DNA from: Nemertoderma westbladi
Lineage: Eukaryota > Xenacoelomorpha > Nemertodermatida > Nemertodermatidae
DNA: 21,363 nt
Direction of reading: 5' to 3'
NCBI GenBank assembly: GCA_032718475.1
Contig: JAUCBJ010006240.1
Coordinates: forward strand, 1 to 21,363
The notes below the pieces were generated by a model. It saw only the letters and a program-made list of their open reading frames with translations, made no database searches and was not told the DNA's origin. This document shows positions 7,845-16,700 of the stretch, in pieces; the first letter of the stretch is position 1; each line of letters opens with the position of its first letter. A program made the position numbers and the translations under genes.

Positions 7845-7858
7845 TTGCAAGTAATTTG
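7845..7858. repeat. LINE target-site duplication, right
   Basis: TTGCAAGTAATTTG directly follows the A tail of the LINE and is identical to 6489-6502. Confidence 0.85.
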
Positions 7859-8044
7859 AGCAAAATCCATGCACACACTCAAAAATTATTGCAACTATAG
7901 GCAACTAAATAATCTCCAAGGCGTAGGCCTACTCCAAAACGGAACGCAATATCTAATATTGTTCCAGTTAACGTCTGAAAAATACAGAAAATGCATTACA
8001 GAAGATGGCCGAACGTACGGCCATTACTCTAACGGTGGTGTGCT
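7859..8044. other. Spacer, no feature seen
   Basis: An open frame of 61 codons (7869-8054) runs through this stretch, but it has no recognisable motif and its end lies inside LINE-derived DNA. It is not supported as a gene. Confidence 0.4.
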
Positions 8045-8395
8045 TTGTGGATGACTTATGCTACCTAGGATAATGGATCATCCGGAAGTTATAGATGAAG
8101 ACCTTCGGATACGTAAGTGGTAGGTATAGGCCGCATTAATGGGGCTGTCCAGGATTTGGAATTCTAATAGAATACATCGGATACTTAAAATTCGGCTATT
8201 CAAATGAGCAGTAGAACCAGTAAGTCTCCTTTATGGGGCTCTATTGCTGAGAATTGGACAACCCATGACTTTCTTAAGACACCCATTAAAGGGCACTGGC
8301 CTTTAATATGCGGATAATCTCGCAAGTCATGGGGGAATAGGGGTTGTGTCTGCGCAGTTTTGTCTATAAAGCCGGCATAGCTTTGTACACGTATA
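8045..8395 (+). pseudogene. RTE-like LINE fragment, plus-strand, degraded
   Basis: Plus-strand translation with several stops gives FVDDLCYLG, then IHRILKIRLF, PVSLLYGA, GQPMTFLRHPLKGTGL and SRHSF. These match in order the minus-strand element at 8409-9190: HVDDFCYLRSW, RKLKVRLF, PVLLYGS, GQPMTILRRILKDTGL and SRHSI. About 70 codons between LLYG and GQPMT are deleted. It ends with GGATGGATGGAGG near 8396-8408, a simple-repeat tail typical of RTE-type elements, directly against the tail of the minus-strand copy. Confidence 0.75.
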
Positions 8396-8399
8396 GGAT

Positions 8400-10697
8400 G
8401 GATGGAGGTTAACTTCTACTAGGATCGGCATGCTGCATTGCAGCTGCATTTTTAAGAATGCTGTGCCGGCTTGTCGACGAAATTGCGCGCCACAACTCCC
8501 TATCACCCATGAAATTTGCTAGATCATCCGCATCTTCAAGGCCAGTGTCCTTTAAGATGCGTCTCAAGATAGTCATGGGCTGTCCACCATGCTTATTCAC
8601 TCCATGAGGCTGCCAAAGTACAAGATTATTTTGAGGTCATTTTGTTCTAGTGTCAATCTTGGGGGAACCAATGGGACACCTCCAATGTTATATAGTGTCT
8701 GGTTGGAGATGTGTGCATTGTACTTGACACAATGAACCCGGCGTAGCATTCTTGTGAATGTGCCATCCAGAGATTTGGTGTCCTCAGCAGTTAGAGCCCA
8801 GCATGGACTCCCATAGAGGAGTACTGGAACTACTGCATCTGTAAATAATCGGACCTTAAGTTTCCGATTAATTATCGGTGACTTCCAAATCCAGGAAAGC
8901 CTATTCAAGGCCGCCCATGCCTTTCCCTTACGTATTCAAAGGTCCTTACCTGACTTCCGGATCCATGATCTCAGGTAACAGAAGTCGTCCACATGCTCAA
9001 GCATACCATCCTTTGAGCTTATGCTCATCCGATCAGAGACTTGCTGAGGACTTTCAAAGTTAACTGTGACAATTTTGGTCTTTCTGGAGTTAATATAAAG
9101 ACCAACACTAGAAGCAACATGTTCTAATGAGCCGAGGAACCTTTGGTCTCCCTCTAGTGATTCTGAGAGTACTCCTAAAGTCATCATCAAAGTCTATATC
9201 TAGATCATTGGCAGGATTTCCTCGACTTCTGGAGCCAGTTGGTGGAGATATCATCACCCCATCATCATTATGATGATCTAAGGACATGCGTAGAACATAG
9301 TCAACCACACTTATGAACAAGAATGGTGCAAGTGTGTCTCCCTGGAGGACGCCCCATAACACTTCAAATGGTTCTGTGTCACCGTCAACAGTTGACACAA
9401 ATGTTGTCGAACCATCGTATACTGATCTGATTGCTGCAATAATTTCATCAGGAATCCCATATAATGAAAGTATGCTGAACATACGTGAGCGAGAGACTGA
9501 ATCAAAGGCCTTGAAGAAGTCAACAAAGATAACAGCCAGATGCCTGTCTTTCTTTTTTGATAACCATAAATGATAATTCTGATTTCCACGGAGCAGTCTC
9601 TCAATGGGATCCCTGATGTGATTTAATAGAATTCTATTGTATAGTTTTGCAGCAATCGAGATCAATAAGATTCCACGAAAAGAACCATAGAGTGTTAGGT
9701 TGCCCTTCTTGGGAACTGGCACCAACTTATTTGTTTTCATTCCTTGTGGGACGCTTGTTGTTCGGTACATGTCTACTATGATGGGATAGATAAGCTTTAA
9801 ACACTCAGGTGTTTTAAAGACCTCAGGGGGAACACCATCTACTCCACTGGCACGATTGGTCTTAATGCTCTTTGCAGCAGCCTTCACTTCTGCAAAGGAG
9901 ATATCGCCAATAGGAATATCTGGGAGTACAGACTCAGACACTTTTACTTCTTAAATACCCTGTCATTATTGAGGAGCTTTTCAAAGTGGGCCTTCCAACC
10001 ATTCAGCCTTAACCTTGGTGGTTGGTTGGCTTTTCCGCCCAGTAAGCAAGTTGATCGATTTCCATGCCTGGGATGATTGCCTGCTGCCGTCAGCATCATT
10101 GATGGCATCAACCTGTTGGTTTATTAGCTCCTATAGATTAACAGAGTACTGCCTGTTCAGGGACCTAGATGCAGCCTTAACTGCATTCTTGGCCGCTGTA
10201 GTCTGTTTGAGTCGGGATTCTTTCTGCGCCTTATAGGGGTCATTTCTGCACTTCTGAATTTTGTTGTCAGTCCAGGGGGCCCTTTTCCTGTTTCGAGGGT
10301 GTACAGGAACTGTTTCTGCAGCTGCTAACTTAACTGCTTCTGTGAAGGCAGTATAGCCCTCACATTGATCTGCCGCAAGAGAGCTGAGGTAAGAACCTCA
10401 TACCTGTTGCTCAGCTGTAGTGTGAAGCTGGATCTCACACTTGGCTGTTGCAACAGAGAGGACCAGTCATGCCGCGGCAAGGCAGATTTCGTTGTTCAGC
10501 TAGCACGTAGACTAAGTCTTACCTTGGCCACAATAAAGCGGTGATCACTGGAGAAGGGTCGAAGTGTAAATGCATTACAGACTTGTATAGAGCTCCTGTA
10601 TTTCCCACGAAACAGAATATGTTCTATCTGGGACTTGTGACCACTGGGTCCACTATGAGTCCATAGCTATCCAGTTCGCTTCTTGAACTGGGTTCCA
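8400..10697 (-). pseudogene. RTE-like LINE with endonuclease remnant and RT, multiply broken
   Basis: Read from 10697 leftwards: an endonuclease C-terminal remnant (WTHSGPSGHKSQIEHILF, then FSSDHRFIVAKVRLSLR), a linker (RKRAPWTDNKIQKC; AWKSINLLTGRKSQPTTK; WKAHFEKLLNND), and the RT. RT landmarks are RASGVDGVPPEVFK, PVPKKGNL, FRGILLISIAAKLYNRIL, FVDFFKAFDSV, GVLQGDTLAPFLF, DIDFDDD in place of the usual DFADD, and INSRKTKIV; the tail has PVLLYGSPCWAL and GQPMTILRRILKDTGL. There are stops in the endonuclease/linker part (near 10135 and 9950), frameshifts near 9190 and 8600, a stop near 8910-8935, and about 30 codons missing before FVDFF. The 5' half of the endonuclease is absent: the element stops where the minisatellite begins. 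The family fits RTE-like (endonuclease plus RT, short simple-repeat tail). Confidence 0.8.
9108..9941 (-). pseudogene. RT core segment of the RTE-like LINE (longest open part)
   Basis: This is the longest uninterrupted piece (277 codons) of the element described at 8400-10697. It covers RT blocks from the fingers to the catalytic aspartate pair, and then goes out of frame after DFDDDF. The A of the A-D-D motif is Asp here. The stretch between RGNQN and HLAVIFVDFF is too short for the family, consistent with an internal deletion. The ATG at its start is internal and not a true start. Confidence 0.75.
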
Positions 10698-10704
10698 GGC
10701 CATT

Positions 10705-11285
10705 GTACCTCCAGCAGTGTACCCCATACCCCAGACTGTACCACCGGTAGTACATCCCACACCTCCGATTGTACCTCCAGCAATGCACCCCATACCCCTG
10801 AATGTACCACCGGTAGTACATCCCACACCTCCGATTGTACCTCCAGCAGTGCACCCCATACCCCAGACTGTACCACCGGTAGTACATCCCACACCTCCGA
10901 TTGTACCTCCAGCAGTGCACCCCATACTCCAGACTGTACCACCGGTAGTACATCCCACACCTCCGATTGTACCTCCAGCAGTGCACCCCATACCCCAGAC
11001 TGTACCACCGGTAGTACATCCCACACCTCCGATTGTACCTCCAGCAGTGCACCCCATACCCCAGACTGTACCACCGGTAGTACATCCCACACCTCCGATT
11101 GTACCTCCAGCAGTGCACCCTATACCCCAGACTGTTCCATCGGTGGTACATCCTGTAGTGCCCCCAGTGCTTCATCCCATACCACAGACTGTACCACCGG
11201 CGGCACACCCCATACCCAAGACTGTACCATCGGTGGTATATCCCGTGGAGCCTGCAGCGGTACATCCCATACCACAATCTTTACC
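10705..11285 (+). repeat. 66-bp minisatellite (33-bp dimer), proline-rich coding
   Basis: Six nearly identical 66-bp units run from 10705 to 11100, each made of two diverged 33-bp halves (GTACCTCCAGCAGTGCACCC... and GTACCACCGGTAGTACATCC...). More degenerate 33-bp units follow to about 11285. In the frame that leads into the RT, each half encodes VPPAVHPIPQT or VPPVVHPTPPI. The unit length is a multiple of three and lacks stops in several frames, so open frames appear on both strands; the others are shadows. The array lies exactly between the 5' ends of two oppositely oriented LINE remnants. Confidence 0.9.
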
Positions 11286-12432
11286 GCCGACTTCACTACA
11301 CCCCGACCCCTCGACTGTTCAGGGTGTCCCTGAAGAAGCAGTTCTAGAGCACATACAGATTTCAGAAGAGGACGTAGGTGCAGGTATTTCATCCTTAAAA
11401 ATGAATGGATCTCCTGGTATCGATGGAATAAGTAACAGAGTTATTAAATCATTATCCGGCTCTTTAATAGTCGGTCTAACTATTTTATTTAACGCGTTAC
11501 TTAACATTTCTATTTTTCCACAATCCTGGAAGTATTCTAATATTACTCCAATTTTTAAAAAGGGAGAATTTTATAATTCTGGCAACTATCGCCCAATTTC
11601 TTTATTAAATAACCTTTCTAAGCTTTTTGAAACTGTTGTCAGAAAGCATATCTGGAATTTCCTATGGCATAAAATATCGAAACGACAATCAGGATTTATT
11701 CCCGGCGATAGTTGCCAAAACCAACTTCTCTTCCTATACGACTCCTGGTGCCAGGCCTGGGACGAAGGCGACGTCACACAAGTAATATTCTGTGATGTCA
11801 CAAAAGCCTTTGACAGGGTATGGGACGCAGGTCTCCTTGAAAAATTATATAGAATGGGAATCCGCGGTCGTTTATTGGCATGGTTCCAATGTTATTTATC
11901 AGGGCGTTGGCAGCGTGTAGTACTAGATGGGACATGCTCACTGTTTCTGGCGGTGCTCGCTGGCGTACCCCAGGGAAGTGTGCTCGGTCCCATCTTATTT
12001 ATTATTTACATAAATGACCTTGTTGATGTATTGTCGGCAAACTGTTCACTGTTTGCTGACGATACATCTCTTTCATCTAGAATCAGTCATCCTGTTGTGC
12101 GCGCTCACTTTCTTAACCACGAACTTCATGAACTACACACTTGGGCTACTAAATGGCTCGTAACTTTTAACAAAGAGAAAACCATTGTAATGACTATGTG
12201 TGGTTCCATCCCCTACCAGACAGTGTCACTACATCTAAATGGTGAGGCCCTTCCGTGTGGTGAGACTCACAAACACCTGGGACTGGTATTTTCTTCCAAT
12301 TTCAAGTTCAATGACCATGTCCTAGAACTAATTAACTCAGTTTCGAGAAATCTATTGGTTCTGCGGAAAACTAAATACGTCCTATCCAAAGATGCAATAC
12401 TAAAAATATACAAAACATTTAAAAGGTCCTAA
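10783..12432 (+). CDS. Proline-rich repeat protein fused to CR1/Jockey-like RT (broken LINE ORF)
   Basis: A single open frame runs from 10687 through the minisatellite into a reverse transcriptase. The first in-frame ATG is 10783, giving 549 residues. Residues 1 to about 165 are VPPxVHP repeats. The RT follows: ISSLKMNGSPGIDGI, IFKKGEFYNSGNYRPISLL, QSGFIPGDSC, FCDVTKAFDRVW (first catalytic Asp), GVPQGSVLGPILFIIYINDL, SLFADDTSL (catalytic DD), VTFNKEKT and HKHLGLVFS. These motifs fit CR1/Jockey-group LINEs. No endonuclease is present upstream. The frame ends at 12432, but homology continues one frame over (PKLEYGCAVWNN), so the stop comes from a frameshift. It is probably a truncated LINE, and whether the fusion is translated is unknown. 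RT catalytic residues are intact. Confidence 0.7.
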   Translation: MHPIPLNVPPVVHPTPPIVPPAVHPIPQTVPPVVHPTPPIVPPAVHPILQTVPPVVHPTPPIVPPAVHPIPQTVPPVVHPTPPIVPPAVHPIPQTVPPVVHPTPPIVPPAVHPIPQTVPSVVHPVVPPVLHPIPQTVPPAAHPIPKTVPSVVYPVEPAAVHPIPQSLPPTSLHPDPSTVQGVPEEAVLEHIQISEEDVGAGISSLKMNGSPGIDGISNRVIKSLSGSLIVGLTILFNALLNISIFPQSWKYSNITPIFKKGEFYNSGNYRPISLLNNLSKLFETVVRKHIWNFLWHKISKRQSGFIPGDSCQNQLLFLYDSWCQAWDEGDVTQVIFCDVTKAFDRVWDAGLLEKLYRMGIRGRLLAWFQCYLSGRWQRVVLDGTCSLFLAVLAGVPQGSVLGPILFIIYINDLVDVLSANCSLFADDTSLSSRISHPVVRAHFLNHELHELHTWATKWLVTFNKEKTIVMTMCGSIPYQTVSLHLNGEALPCGETHKHLGLVFSSNFKFNDHVLELINSVSRNLLVLRKTKYVLSKDAILKIYKTFKRS

Positions 12433-12640
12433 ACTGGAATACGGCTGTGCGGTCTGGAACAACATATCTCAAGAAATGTCTGAACTACTTGACAATTTTG
12501 AACTTGAAATTCTAAGAATTGCCACTGGTGCTCCATCTCGCACTTCACATAGCAAGTTATATACCGAATGTGTGTCCGACAACCGGAACCTTACCCTTCC
12601 CAAACCCACACATATATTATACGAGTACCACGGGTTTCCC
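11290..12640 (+). mobile_element. CR1/Jockey-like LINE remnant (RT region)
   Basis: The LINE-derived part begins near 11290-11330, just after the last degenerate minisatellite unit. It runs through the RT to PKLEYGCAVWNNI and LEILRIATGAPSRTSHSKLYTE (12430-12570, in a frame shifted from 10783-12432). It then fades in the stretch ending at 12640. It lacks a 5' endonuclease and a recognisable tail. The right edge may have been cut by the BEL insertion that starts close to 12653. Confidence 0.75.
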
Positions 12641-12735
12641 ACCCAAGCCTAATGTTTGTACTGTAGGGGTAATTACTGTAGCGTTTGTACTGTAGGTGTA
12701 GGTAAGATCACGGACTGACTAGTTACAGGGCAAAC

Positions 12736-12758
12736 GGGGGGGGGGGGGGGGGGGGGGG
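12736..12758 (+). repeat. 23-base G tract
   Basis: An uninterrupted G run lies in the probable LTR. Its length may be an assembly estimate. The run could form a G-quadruplex on the plus strand. Confidence 0.8.
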
Positions 12759-13000
12759 ACTGGGCTGCAGTGATTTCCAGGAATATTAGTATTAGGTTAC
12801 TACGTACGCCTTCCACCAAGTCAACTCTCAAGGTATCAATACACACATGGGGCTAGGTGGATTACAACGGGTTATACAAAGAGCACGTGGACTGGGATAG
12901 GCTGGCTGCACCTATAGCAGAACATTGGTAGCAGGGAGATGGGATACTGGCCTTGCCGGCTGGAGGCAGGGACAGGAATGCGCAATTAGGCGGTCAATAT

Positions 13001-13018
13001 GTACTACATATGTAGTAC
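13001..13018. repeat. Perfect 18-bp palindrome in probable LTR
   Basis: GTACTACAT is followed directly by its reverse complement ATGTAGTAC. It may be a binding site for a dimeric factor in the LTR, but no function can be assigned. Confidence 0.85.
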
Positions 13019-13035
13019 GTATTTATTGTTATATT

Positions 13036-13052
13036 GGGGGGGGGGGGGGGGG
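13036..13052 (+). repeat. 17-base G tract
   Basis: This is the second uninterrupted G run in the probable LTR, 277 bp after the first, and it directly follows TTATATT. Confidence 0.8.
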
Positions 13053-13119
13053 TTTCAGTAGGTTTTAGTTTTAGGTAGTAGGATTATATACTTAATTAGG
13101 GTTTTTGCTACGTATGGGT

Positions 13120-13150
13120 GCCAGGCTGGGGTCTTAAACCCCAGTCTGGC
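13120..13150 (+). promoter_or_regulatory. 13-bp stem-loop in probable LTR
   Basis: GCCAGGCTGGGGT pairs with ACCCCAGTCTGGC around a 5-base loop (CTTAA), with one G-T wobble. In transcript form it would be a stable hairpin. Its place in the downstream part of the probable LTR would suit an R/U5 structure, but this is inference. Confidence 0.6.
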
Positions 13151-13224
13151 TCATTACTAGGGAATATTCATCCGCGCTACCGGGGTACATCATACATAGA
13201 TTAGCAATATTGGTTCAGTTGGTT

Positions 13225-13242
13225 TGGTGACAGAGTGGAAGG
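13225..13242 (+). other. Candidate primer-binding site
   Basis: TGGTGACAGAGTGGAAGG starts with TGG, as a site complementary to a tRNA CCA end must. It resembles the tRNA-Leu type (TGGTGTCAGAAGTGGGA) with three differences. It lies 8 bases after a possible CA terminus. The candidate is weak, and others in the leader (for example TGGGGAACTC near 13498) cannot be excluded. Confidence 0.25.
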
Positions 13243-13735
13243 TGATATTGTTGTTTTATGGCACATAGTTCTTTAGTAGTACAGATTCCTTATTCATTTT
13301 ACGTATTCACTTATATTATTGCCTTATTTACTTATGCATATCTGATTTATTGTTTGTTATCTGTTTACATTCTGTTTATATTCTGTATTACTATGGTGCT
13401 GTGTAGGGATCGGCCTGCACAGACACCACACTGGAGCGTTTAGTTATCAGTTTCCTTTCCACCGGATGGGCGGGTTACCTGATTTGGGCGGTCCAGTGGG
13501 GAACTCATCATTACATGATATTTACGCCACTACACCAACCCAAAAATAAAACAACATCACGAGCGGGGGCTGTCTCAGAAAACGACAGCCTCGATAACGA
13601 CACGACAAAGACCCGCGACGCGGCTTCCCGCGAACCGGCAGACTGGCCTTAAAAAACTGTGAGATAGGCAAAAAAAGTATTCCATTATTCCGTAACTCAG
13701 ACCTGTCAGTCCCTCCATAGGCTACCGTACCTAGG
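13243..13735 (+). other. Untranslated leader before Gag
   Basis: About 490 bp lie between the candidate primer-binding site and the Gag ATG. The stretch turns from AT-rich to GC-rich near 13440. AATAAA occurs at 13543-13548, so the LTR may in fact extend this far. A short stem (CTGTC...GACAG near 13569-13587) is visible. The 61-codon frame at 13258 is hydrophobic but unsupported. Confidence 0.4.
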
Positions 13736-16700
13736 ATGTCAGACAGTCTACTTTCTGGCATACTGCCAGCGACAGCACCCGGCCAGGTTGAACCCGGGGT
13801 TCAACCCGCCACTGGCGGGGCAGCAATGGCTGCCCCAGCTACAGCCTCGAGTCCCTTCTCGGACCTGAGCAACCCGGTATCGGGACGCGGCAGCCCCGCG
13901 GGCCCGAGCTCCCGGGAATCCCCGCCTATCCCGTCGACGGAAGGATCCGTCGGGCGGCCGACCGGGACCACGACACCCAATGAAACACGGACGTGGGTAG
14001 ACGAGTTAATCACGGCAGCGATGCAGTCACTCCCGACTGAGTTACCACAACAAGGAGAACCACCACCACCTTCCGCCGGTCCGGCACGGTTCCCAGAGGA
14101 ACACCAACGCCGGGAGAGATCGAGATCACCTCCCTCCAGACCGGAGCCGGCGATAGATGACGACAAGGGAAGCGGGGTGGACCCAGACCGGGAACCCTCG
14201 CAATTAATCCCAGCACTACCCAAACATCCAGCCCGAGGACGCTCGCGAGAAAGAAGCGATCGGACGAACCCGATGGGACGGCCCAACGGGACAACGAACC
14301 GGAGGAAGCTCCGTTCTTCCTCGGACCCCAACCGGCCCCTAGCGCAGCTTGACACAGGGGTGATCGAACGAGCGGGGCGACAGTTTCGATTACAGCGAAG
14401 ACGATTGGAGACCTGGGCGACTGCCGGACAACCGGATATCGACCTGGCGGCAGCCCTAGAGGTAGTCAACGACTACCTCAGGATTCTTGGAGAGCAAGGC
14501 GCCGAGGAGGAAGCCAAACACTGGGAGACGGACATCGGGGGAATATTGGACGATGCGTTTGATAAATGTTTATTCAATCAACAGGTAAGGGTGGGAAACA
14601 TTTTTATAGGGATACCCAGCCAGCCACAAAACGGCTGGACTGGCATAACCCTAGCCGGTGACGGCATAGACCAGGATGAGATACAACCTGGGGACAGTGC
14701 GAGTCAGCCGCGTGGTTCAAATTCGAATGCGTCTGACCCCATTCAAAACCGAGTGGAGTATGAAGAGGCTCTCTTTGAGATGGAAAGGCTCGACCGAGAG
14801 GAAACTCTTGAGCGAGAATTTATGAACCAAAAACTTGAATGTGAGAGGGTTGCGAGTGAGGCGGCCCAGAGAGTGATTGAGGCGGCCCAACGATCGAATA
14901 GGGAGGCCGATGAGGCGGCCCGACGAGCGGACCGCGAGGAGATAGCGAGAGAGAAATTGCGGGCTGATAATAAAGTGAGAGATGAGGCGCGTTTATTAGC
15001 GATACGTAAGTTAGCGATAGCGCAAGCGCGCGGGGTGAAGGGGGGCTCCACTGCGGGTAGCGGTGTGGGGTCCAGAGTGAGCAATAACAGTGTACGTTCA
15101 GCGAGAGCGAGTCCGGGCCGACGAACTAGCGAACTGAGCAGACCCGCCTCGGTAATAGGGCTCCATAAGGACCCAGCTCATCCGGCTAGAAAACAGCCGG
15201 TTGGGCCGGGTGGAGCCAGTGTGACATGGAGTGGTGAATTTGGGGGTGTACCGGTAGGAGTAGCTGCAGCAACTATAGCACCCACAGTAAGCACCCCACC
15301 GATAGTTGTAGTACCTACGGTAGTAACTACACACACCACTACACCTACTATAAGCACTACACCTAATATAATTCCCACAGTTATAAGAGAAACGAGTTTT
15401 TACGGCGGCCCGGGTATTTTTATGGGCCCGCCTCCACCTGGTGCTACCAGGAAGGGCGGCCCGGGTATTTTTACGGGTCCACCTCCGCCTGGCGCAGCCA
15501 GGATCACAGCGATACAGGAGCTGCCTCCGGCTGCCATGAAACCTCCTCAGGCAGCACCGGCCGTAGTGGTCGTCGATACCGACGAGGTAAATGAACCGAG
15601 AGGATCAGCAATGTATTACCCCACCCAGAATCGGGGTGGGCTCCCAGCAGAGGAGGCGACACAGGGGGAGCGAGAAGGAGAGCTCCAGGTTGGACAGGGG
15701 GAGCCCGCAGTAGGGTTCCGAGTAACACAGGGGGAGGTAGACACCGCCTCCACACACACACAGAGCCACGCCTCGAGGGAGGCGGACCACCAGGGCTTAA
15801 GAGTGCTAACCTCCCTCAAACTTCTGCAAGATAATACTGGTAAGTTAATTATCGCAGAACAAGGGGAACAGGGAAGTTCCCCTACGGCGAACTCGAGGGG
15901 ACTCCGAGTAGGGGCCCCAGAATTCGCGCCGGCGGTAGACAATACCGCCAGCCGGGGGAGAGTGAACAGACAGAGCGGGACCGTCGGCTTTGCCCCGCGG
16001 ACGGCGCCGACAATCAGTGAGACTGCAGCCCGAGCAGGGGACCTGCAGACGGACAGAGGGGATGGACGGGAGTCAGCCTCCGAGAGGCCCGACGCAACCG
16101 CCCACAGGAGTAGGCCAGAGTCGAGGTATCTGGCGGAGCTCTGTAGAAAAGGGGGCTCACCGAGCCCCCCTCCACGAACAACAATGCGTTCATTTGGAAA
16201 TTCTGAATGGCCCCAACAGAATTCCATATATGAACGTACAACTCACCCAGACCCTCCCCCTTCAGGGAGGCGAACGGGCGAGTCCCCAGGTAGAGAACAA
16301 TACCCGGATTACCCACGTCCGGGAAGTCGGTTGGGTGAACCGGGGTTTGAGCTACCTCCGCTTGCGTACCCGACCAACGGGGTCGGACGGTATATAGACC
16401 CCTTCGGACCGTCGGAGGAGCCCACGTCAACACGGGCGGACTCATCACCGCACGTGTACAATGACACAAACTCAACCCACGACAACGAGGCGGTTTCGAC
16501 AGCGAAAATGCTCCATATTATACGTGAGCAGAATGAGCTGCCAAAATCCTTAGCCTTTAAATTCAACGGGAAACACCCCGAGGAATACATACAATTTCGG
16601 GCTCTGTTTTCCAACGAAATTCTAACAAAGGAAATGTCAGACACCCGCCGACTAACCTATTTGGCGACTTATCTAGCGGGTGACCCGAGGAAACTCGTTA

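Larger units (their letters stand above)
12653..13216 (+). mobile_element. Probable 5' LTR of the BEL/Pao element (borders uncertain)
   Basis: The DNA between the LINE remnant and the Gag frame should hold the 5' LTR. A TG start is possible at 12653 (TGTTTGTACTGTAGGGGTA, a word repeated 29 bp later) and a CA end at 13215-13216. The right side is favoured because TGGTGACAGAGTGGAA at 13225-13240 resembles a tRNA-Leu-type primer-binding site. Inside are two G tracts (12736-12758 and 13036-13052), an 18-bp palindrome (13001-13018), a TATA-like GGATTATATACTTAA (13081-13095) and a 13-bp hairpin (13120-13150). The 3' LTR is outside the window, so neither border can be checked here. Confidence 0.4.

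Noticed and set aside
10624-11277. Several long open frames on both strands across the minisatellite
   Set aside because: They arise because the 66-bp unit is a multiple of three without stops; only the frame entering the RT continues into recognisable protein.
10705-11285. CRISPR-like array
   Set aside because: The units are contiguous head-to-tail repeats without unique spacers, in a eukaryotic transposon context.
13258-13443. Small hydrophobic membrane protein frame in the BEL leader
   Set aside because: The composition is simply T-rich leader DNA, there is no recognisable motif, and it lies in the LTR/leader where short frames are expected by chance.
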